In this document: one piece after another, positions 58,332-64,000 of the stretch | Numbering within the stretch: position 1 is the stretch's first letter | How the letters are laid out: each line of letters starts with the position of its first letter | Assembly (NCBI GenBank): GCA_002315435.1 | Contig: DCFW01000005.1 | Span: forward strand, 1 to 64,000 | DNA length: 64,000 nucleotides | From: Bacteroidales bacterium UBA1794 | Lineage (GTDB): Bacteria > Bacteroidota > Bacteroidia > Bacteroidales > Bacteroidaceae | Direction: 5' to 3' | Notes under the pieces: generated by a model | Seen by the model: the letters and a program-made list of their open reading frames with translations, nothing else | What the model was told of the DNA's origin: nothing | Database searches by the model: none | Program-made: the position numbers and the translations under genes

Positions 58332-60053
58332 ATGCAAAAGAGAAATAAAGCAAATTTATGGTTTCTTCTTAAGCCATATGCTAGATTAAATGTATGGATG
58401 TTGTTTCTTGCATTATTGGCAAGTGGCGCTAATTTGGTGCTGCCGAAAATAATATCTCGAGCAATTGATGATATCTCTCACGGAAGTACTCATTTGCGTG
58501 ATTTGTCTGTCATATTTCTTTGTGTCTCAATTTTTATTGCACTTTTTACATGGCTACAAAGTATCGTACAAACCTATACTTCAGAGCAGGTTGCTCGTAA
58601 TCTTCGTAGGGATTTATCGGATAAATTATTACGTCAATCTTTTTCTTCTGTATATAGAAGTGATAAGGCTAAATTACTGTCTGTAATGACATCGGATGTG
58701 GATTCTGTAAAAATGTTTGTATCCCAAGCTTTAGTCGCTATCGTGTCTTCTTTCTTTTTAATAATTGGTGTTCTAAGTGTATTGTTTTCTATAAATGTAC
58801 AATTGACATTTGTCGTTTTATTAATATTACCGATAATAATTATTTTCTTTGTATTAATAATGCGTCGCGCAAAGCCTCAATTCAGGCTTGCTCGTAAGGC
58901 CATTGACAGATTAAATAACGTGATTAATCAAAATATTGTGGGATCCATGCTGATACGTATTTTGAATTCACAGCAAAGCGAATGCGATAAATTCCTTCGT
59001 GCAAATGCCAATTCGCGAGATGTGGGACTTGCTATAGTCAAACTTTTTGCAACGATAGTGCCTCTTATTTCTTTTATAGGTGATGCCACTGTTTTTGTAG
59101 CAGTGTTGATGGGAGGACGTTTTGTAATTGATGGAGGAATGACTATTGGTGATTTTGCTGCTTATAACAGTTATCTTTCAATTTTATTCTTTCCTATTAT
59201 GGTTATTGGGTTTACGAGTAATGCTATTGCTCAAACTTCAGTGTCTTATCAGCGAATACATGATGTCTTAGATACACCGGAAGAAAAGGAAGAAGGAACT
59301 TTAGTTAAATCGATTAAGGGCGATATTGATGTTAATAATGTTTCACTTACATATGATGGGATACCTATTTTAAAGGATATTTCATTGGATATACATGCTG
59401 GGTCCAAAGTGGCAATTCTAGGACCAACGGCAGCCGGTAAAACTCAATTATTGTATTTGTTTTCAGGATTGATACCTCCTACAGGAGGGACGATTAATTA
59501 CGATAATATACCGGTCGCTGCTTATGATCTTGATTCTTTTCATCACCAAGTTGGAATTGTTTTTCAGGACAGTATCATTTTTAATTTATCCATTAGAGAA
59601 AATATTGCGTTTAGTCATACTGTAAGTGATGAAGCATTACTTACGGCTATTGATTCTGCCGAACTTAACGATTTTATTTCAGGCTTGCCTCAGGGGTTAG
59701 ATACCTTGATAAGTGAACGTGGAAATAATCTATCCGGTGGTCAAAAACAGCGTATCATGTTGGCACGTACATTAGCAATGAGGCCTAAAGTATTGCTTCT
59801 TGATGATTTTACTGCACGTGTGGACAATGAAACAGAAAGAAATATTCTTAAGAATTTGGCTGTAAATTATCCGGAAATGACAGTGATTTCTATTACGCAA
59901 AAGATATCATCAATAATTCATTTTGATAAAATAATTTTGATGATGGAAGGAGAAGTGATTTCTATCGGTACACATAATGAATTGCTCGAAAGTTGTACTG
60001 AATATATGCAGATATATCAATCTCAAAAAAGTACTCAGGGGTATGAAGTATAA
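58332..60053 (+). CDS. ABC exporter half-transporter, degenerate-site subunit
   Basis: 573 residues from ATG 58332 (a TTG at 58326 is the other option). Six membrane helices, then a nucleotide-binding domain: GPTAAGKTQ, canonical LSGGQKQR, and Walker B VLLLDDFTARVD, where Asp replaces the catalytic Glu. It overlaps the partner gene by 11 bp. With the partner it forms a heterodimeric exporter; substrate unknown. Confidence 0.88.
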   Translation: MQKRNKANLWFLLKPYARLNVWMLFLALLASGANLVLPKIISRAIDDISHGSTHLRDLSVIFLCVSIFIALFTWLQSIVQTYTSEQVARNLRRDLSDKLLRQSFSSVYRSDKAKLLSVMTSDVDSVKMFVSQALVAIVSSFFLIIGVLSVLFSINVQLTFVVLLILPIIIIFFVLIMRRAKPQFRLARKAIDRLNNVINQNIVGSMLIRILNSQQSECDKFLRANANSRDVGLAIVKLFATIVPLISFIGDATVFVAVLMGGRFVIDGGMTIGDFAAYNSYLSILFFPIMVIGFTSNAIAQTSVSYQRIHDVLDTPEEKEEGTLVKSIKGDIDVNNVSLTYDGIPILKDISLDIHAGSKVAILGPTAAGKTQLLYLFSGLIPPTGGTINYDNIPVAAYDLDSFHHQVGIVFQDSIIFNLSIRENIAFSHTVSDEALLTAIDSAELNDFISGLPQGLDTLISERGNNLSGGQKQRIMLARTLAMRPKVLLLDDFTARVDNETERNILKNLAVNYPEMTVISITQKISSIIHFDKIILMMEGEVISIGTHNELLESCTEYMQIYQSQKSTQGYEV

Positions 60054-61782
60054 GTTGACTAACTCCGATGAACATAGTAAGGTAAATTACAAAACCTTAC
60101 TTATTATTCTCCGGCATGAGAAGAGAAGTTTGTCGGTGGCATTTTTTAATATTGTGATCAATGCTGTATTAAATATGATGGCACCTTATTTAATAGGGGT
60201 TGCTGTTAATGATTACATGCAAACGAAGCATTATCATGGTGTTATAGTCGTTGCTTTCTCTTTGTTGGTTATTTACATAATTGTAGCTCTCACCGGGGTA
60301 ATTCAGACAAAGGTGATGGGAGGTGTGGGACAACGTGTCCTTTTTGACATTAGAAATAGACTATTTACGAAGTTACAAGATTTACCTGTTGATTTCTTTA
60401 ATCAGAATAAATCGGGTGACTTGATTTCGCGTATTAATAATGATACGAATAAATTGAATGAATTCTTTTCGCAATCATTGATACAATTTATGAACAGCAT
60501 CTTCTTTATGGGAGGGGCTGTCGTGGCATTATTAACTCTTAATTTGCCTTTAGGAGCCTGTGCACTAGCTCCTGCGATTGTATTGCTGATTTTTACCCGG
60601 TTAACAAGTCGTTGGGTTAAGTATAACAATCGTAAGGCTATGCAAACTTTAGGCTCACTAAGTGCAGAAATTCAAGAAAATTTGAATAATTTCAAGGTGA
60701 TTGTTGCATTTAATAGACGTGATTTCTTTAGGAAAAAGTTTGACGACATAAATTCTTCCAATTATCGTATATCTGTAAAGGTTGGTCTTATAAATGGCAT
60801 GTATTCTCCTATCTATGGTATTTGCTCTAATATTGGGCAACTAGTTCTTTTATCGTTAGGTATATATATGATCTTGCAGGGTTCTTTTACTGTAGGATTT
60901 CTTATTAGTTTTATTACATATGTCGGATATTTCTATGACCCATTACGACGTATGGCGGTACTGTGGGCTACTTTTCAAACAGCAATGGCTGCTTGGGATC
61001 GAATATGGGAGATACTTTCACTTGAAAGCGATTTACCCGTCACAAAAGAGGACAGTTGTGCAGATTCATCTTTACTATCTTTCCACGACGTGACTTTTTC
61101 ATATTCTGATGGTTCTGAAGTTCTACATCATATTAATATCCAGCTTAAACCGGGTAAAACTTATGCTTTTGTAGGTCCTACCGGAGGAGGAAAAACAACG
61201 ACCGCTTCATTAATGGCTCGACTTTATGATCCCACAGAAGGTAATATCTATTTTCAAGGAAAAGACATACGTAGCTATACTTCGGCAGAGAGAGCAGACA
61301 AGATTGGTTTTATTCTGCAAGATCCTATTCTTTTCCAGGGAACAGTCTTGGAAAATCTGATGTATGGAAATGAAATGTTGCAGCACCTTACGCCGGAAGA
61401 TATTGAACAACATATTGCTCAACTGGGATTAAAAAAACTATTGGATAGATTTGATTCAGGATTACAGACAGAAATAGGAACGAATGAAACCATTAGTTTA
61501 GGACAAAAGCAATTGATTGCATTTATGCGTGCTGTTCTTCGGCGTCCACAGTTACTTATATTGGATGAAGCAACTGCTAATATTGATACAGTTAGTGAAC
61601 AGTTGCTGGAGGAAATACTAAACCATCTTCCTCACGATACAACTAAAGTTATTATTGCTCACCGATTAAATACGATAGAAAACTCGGATGATATATTTTT
61701 TGTTAATTCAGGCGGAATAGTGAAAGCAGGCTCTTCTGCAGAGGCTTATGATATGTTGCAGAACGGAGCAAGGCTATCATAA
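60043..61782 (+). CDS. ABC exporter half-transporter, catalytic subunit
   Basis: 579 residues from ATG 60043. Membrane domain, then GPTGGGKTTT, canonical Walker B LLILDEATANID, but an altered signature ISLGQKQL in place of LSGGQ. This complements the partner: its Glu works with the partner's intact LSGGQ, leaving one active and one degenerate site. Confidence 0.9.
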   Translation: MKYKLTNSDEHSKVNYKTLLIILRHEKRSLSVAFFNIVINAVLNMMAPYLIGVAVNDYMQTKHYHGVIVVAFSLLVIYIIVALTGVIQTKVMGGVGQRVLFDIRNRLFTKLQDLPVDFFNQNKSGDLISRINNDTNKLNEFFSQSLIQFMNSIFFMGGAVVALLTLNLPLGACALAPAIVLLIFTRLTSRWVKYNNRKAMQTLGSLSAEIQENLNNFKVIVAFNRRDFFRKKFDDINSSNYRISVKVGLINGMYSPIYGICSNIGQLVLLSLGIYMILQGSFTVGFLISFITYVGYFYDPLRRMAVLWATFQTAMAAWDRIWEILSLESDLPVTKEDSCADSSLLSFHDVTFSYSDGSEVLHHINIQLKPGKTYAFVGPTGGGKTTTASLMARLYDPTEGNIYFQGKDIRSYTSAERADKIGFILQDPILFQGTVLENLMYGNEMLQHLTPEDIEQHIAQLGLKKLLDRFDSGLQTEIGTNETISLGQKQLIAFMRAVLRRPQLLILDEATANIDTVSEQLLEEILNHLPHDTTKVIIAHRLNTIENSDDIFFVNSGGIVKAGSSAEAYDMLQNGARLS

Positions 61783-61952
61783 AGCTTTTTAATAGGTTCT
61801 ATGGTCTAAATTTGTTCACTAGTGCCGTAGCTTAATAAGCTCTAAAGAACTGCTAACTAAATGAAAATTCTGTACAAAAGTTTTGTTATATCAGAATATT
61901 TCCCGAATTTTGCAATTGATCAGGAGTTTAAGTTAAATTAAAAATTAGACAT

Positions 61953-62516
61953 ATGTATATAGATTTTAATAGGAAACCTTTATCTAATATATTCGAAAAT
62001 GCTACATCAATCTATGATTATTATTGGTTCTTGGCAATCTTGGATTATTTGAAAGGTCGTCAATACGCTACAATTTCTTTTAATAAGTTGGCAATTAGCA
62101 TGGTGGCAAGGGTCTGGTATGCCATCCAACAAGAGGACTCAAAATTAGACCGGATGGATAAAATGCCTCAGTATTGTGAACAATTACGTGTCGCATATAA
62201 TATTCCGATTGAAAGTAACTATATAACTGTTGTTCGTATCTTGTCTGAAAATAGAGACGATGAATTGATTTGCAATGTAATGAAGGATTTAACCAAAGAT
62301 GTACCGTATCGTTTTCTAACAACTTGGATCCCGTTCCCATCAGATGCAGCAATTGTTCATCATTCTCAAGCTTATGAAAACAATTGTTTGTATCGTATTA
62401 ATGATTTCGCTGAAAAGAGTATTACGATTAATCCACTATGGAAAGATCATTTACAGCAACAATATAGCAACTTGGTAACGATGACCTATAGGCTGATTGA
62501 TACTTTTATTAAATGA
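61953..62516 (+). CDS. Hypothetical chromosomal protein
   Basis: 187 residues, aromatic-rich and mostly helical (SIYDYYWFLAILDYLKGRQYATISFNKLAISMVARVWYAI, PYRFLTTWIPFPSDAAIVHHSQAYENNCLYRIND). I recognise no family. It stands alone with 170 bp and 139 bp spacers. Composition matches its neighbours, but a link to restriction or mobile genes cannot be excluded. Confidence 0.6.
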   Translation: MYIDFNRKPLSNIFENATSIYDYYWFLAILDYLKGRQYATISFNKLAISMVARVWYAIQQEDSKLDRMDKMPQYCEQLRVAYNIPIESNYITVVRILSENRDDELICNVMKDLTKDVPYRFLTTWIPFPSDAAIVHHSQAYENNCLYRINDFAEKSITINPLWKDHLQQQYSNLVTMTYRLIDTFIK

Positions 62517-62607
62517 TGAAGTCCCATAAATCTAAGTTATAACTATACTATTTTAGTTAATCCTTTAAAAATCCTTGCGCTTTCTTCTGATAATCTAGAT
62601 TTATCAC

Positions 62608-62615
62608 TATTTTTG
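62608..62615 (+). promoter_or_regulatory. -7 box of speA
   Basis: TATTTTTG, 40 bp ahead of the ATG at 62656. Only a weak -33 match is seen upstream. Confidence 0.5.
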
Positions 62616-62655
62616 CAGTATTATTAACTTGCATATAATAGTATAAGGGTTTGAA

Positions 62656-64000
62656 ATGAGAAAATGGCGTATTGAGGATTCAGAGGAATTATATAACATC
62701 ATCGGATGGGGAACTTCTTATTTTAAGATTAATGAGAAGGGACATGTGGTTGTTACTCCTAAAAAAAATGGGATTGAAGTCGATTTAAAGGAATTAGTTG
62801 ATGAGCTCTCCTTAAGAGATGTCACTGCTCCGATGTTGATTCGTTTTCCCGACATTCTGGACAACAGAATTGAAAAAATCTCTAATTGTTTTGCAAAAGC
62901 TGCTAAGGAATACGATTATAAGGCACAGAACTTTATCATATATCCAATAAAGGTTAATCAAATGAAGCCTGTGGTGGAAGAAATTATAAGCCATGGGAAG
63001 AAATTTAATCTTGGACTTGAAGCAGGTTCAAAGCCTGAATTGCATGCAGTCATAGCAATTAATACTGATTCTGATTCATTGATTGTCTGTAATGGGTACA
63101 AGGATGAAAGTTATATAGAATTGGCATTACTAGCCCAAAAAATGGGTAAACGCGTATTCTTGGTTGTTGAGAAATTAAATGAGTTAAAACTAATTGCTAA
63201 AAAAGCTCGTCAATTAAACGTTCGCCCTAATATTGGCATACGCATAAAGCTGGCATCATCAGGCAGTGGTAAATGGGAAGATAGTGGAGGAGATGCAAGT
63301 AAGTTTGGTCTTACTTCAAGTGAATTGCTTGATGCACTTGATTTTTTAGAAAAGAATGATCTAAAAGATTGTTTAAGGCTAATCCATTTCCACATTGGTA
63401 GTCAAGTTACAAAAATTCGTCGTATTAAAACTGCTTTACGTGAAGCTTCACAATTTTATGTTCAACTCTATGGGATGGGTTTCAATGTAGAATTCGTGGA
63501 TATTGGCGGAGGTTTAGGAGTGGATTATGATGGTACACGCTCAGCAAATAGTGAGAGTAGTGTAAACTATTCTGTTCAAGAATATGTAAACGATTCAATT
63601 TCTACATTAGTGGATGCCAGCGATAAAAAAGGGATTCCTCATCCGAATATTATAACAGAAAGCGGACGATCTCTTACAGCTCACCATTCATTATTAATAT
63701 TTGAAGTATTGGAAACAGCTTCTCTGCCTGAATGGGATGATAGTGTAGAGGTTGCCGATGATGATAATGATTTGGTACGTGAATTATATGATATCTGGGA
63801 TACGTTAAACCAAAATCGGATGCTAGAATCGTGGCATGATGCACAACAAATTCGTGAAGAAGCTCTTGATTTATTCAGTCATGGAATTGTTGACTTAAAA
63901 ACACGTGCAAAAATCGAACGGCTCTATTGGTCTATTACTCGTGAAATAAATCATATTGCACAAACATTAAAACATGTTCCCGATGAGTTTCGTCAGTTGC
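62656..64000 (+). CDS. speA: Biosynthetic arginine decarboxylase, 5' part
   Basis: 448 codons visible; the gene runs off the window (the family has about 630 residues). MRKWRIEDSEELYNIIGWG at the start, the PLP-lysine segment IYPIKVNQMK, LRLIHFHIGSQ, EFVDIGGGLGVDYDG and TESGRSLTAHH are family motifs. It converts arginine to agmatine for polyamine synthesis. Confidence 0.93.
   Translation, partial: MRKWRIEDSEELYNIIGWGTSYFKINEKGHVVVTPKKNGIEVDLKELVDELSLRDVTAPMLIRFPDILDNRIEKISNCFAKAAKEYDYKAQNFIIYPIKVNQMKPVVEEIISHGKKFNLGLEAGSKPELHAVIAINTDSDSLIVCNGYKDESYIELALLAQKMGKRVFLVVEKLNELKLIAKKARQLNVRPNIGIRIKLASSGSGKWEDSGGDASKFGLTSSELLDALDFLEKNDLKDCLRLIHFHIGSQVTKIRRIKTALREASQFYVQLYGMGFNVEFVDIGGGLGVDYDGTRSANSESSVNYSVQEYVNDSISTLVDASDKKGIPHPNIITESGRSLTAHHSLLIFEVLETASLPEWDDSVEVADDDNDLVRELYDIWDTLNQNRMLESWHDAQQIREEALDLFSHGIVDLKTRAKIERLYWSITREINHIAQTLKHVPDEFRQL

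Overview
The window is AT-rich DNA from a member of Bacteroides or a close relative. Three things support this. Many genes are preceded by the Bacteroidota promoter pattern (TTTG, about 19-21 bp, TAnnTTTG), seen cleanly at 42817-42847 and 1032-1062. Shine-Dalgarno sequences are almost absent. The housekeeping genes (pdxB, glf, a DUF4254 protein, viroplasmin-type RNase H, speA) are of Bacteroidota type.

About two thirds of the window (485-42733) is one complete temperate, probably siphovirus-type prophage. It is integrated into the 3' end of an initiator tRNA-fMet gene (42719-42791, minus strand). A 16-bp direct repeat (485-500 and 42718-42733) marks attL and attR, and a 20-bp integrase arm-type candidate lies just inside each end. 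From left to right the prophage holds: a repressor and a divergent operator/promoter; a short early operon with a LuxR-type regulator and an antirepressor-like protein; a primase-helicase followed by an iteron-rich region that looks like a replication origin; a ClpP-like prohead protease, major capsid protein and putative tail tube; terminase small and large subunits; cargo block 1 (RadC/JAB protein, HigBA toxin-antitoxin, ComEC-like metallo-beta-lactamase protein); portal, connector genes and tail fibre; holin, lysozyme and a putative unimolecular spanin; cargo block 2 (SIR2-like defence candidate, lipoprotein, membrane protein, TPR-DUF2971 protein); then tape measure, tail protein and a convergent tyrosine integrase.

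The most unusual content is the leader architecture of the late genes. Two leaders (before 17755 and 35553) share a conserved hairpin plus U-tract with pairing-preserving differences. Both are followed by an inverted repeat that buries the start codon. A third leader (34457-34661) has three copies of a 16-nt element, in which the middle copy can pair either with the RNA 5' end or with the bases next to the start codon; this is an RNA-switch-like layout. The two cargo blocks sit exactly at these junctions. Integration has also cut the tRNA-fMet gene from what looks like its native terminator (now at 436-480, left of attL), and the phage brings a substitute hairpin.

Right of the prophage (42734-64000) is ordinary chromosome: TetR regulator, FabG, a pseudouridine synthase and glycosyltransferases; a minus-strand surface-polysaccharide group (two GT2 enzymes, a galactofuranosyltransferase candidate, UDP-galactopyranose mutase, a WaaP-like kinase and a GT4 enzyme) with pdxB; a plus-strand operon of DUF4254, heptosyltransferase-like and LpxL-like proteins; RNase H; shikimate kinase; a heterodimeric ABC exporter; and the start of speA, cut by the window edge.
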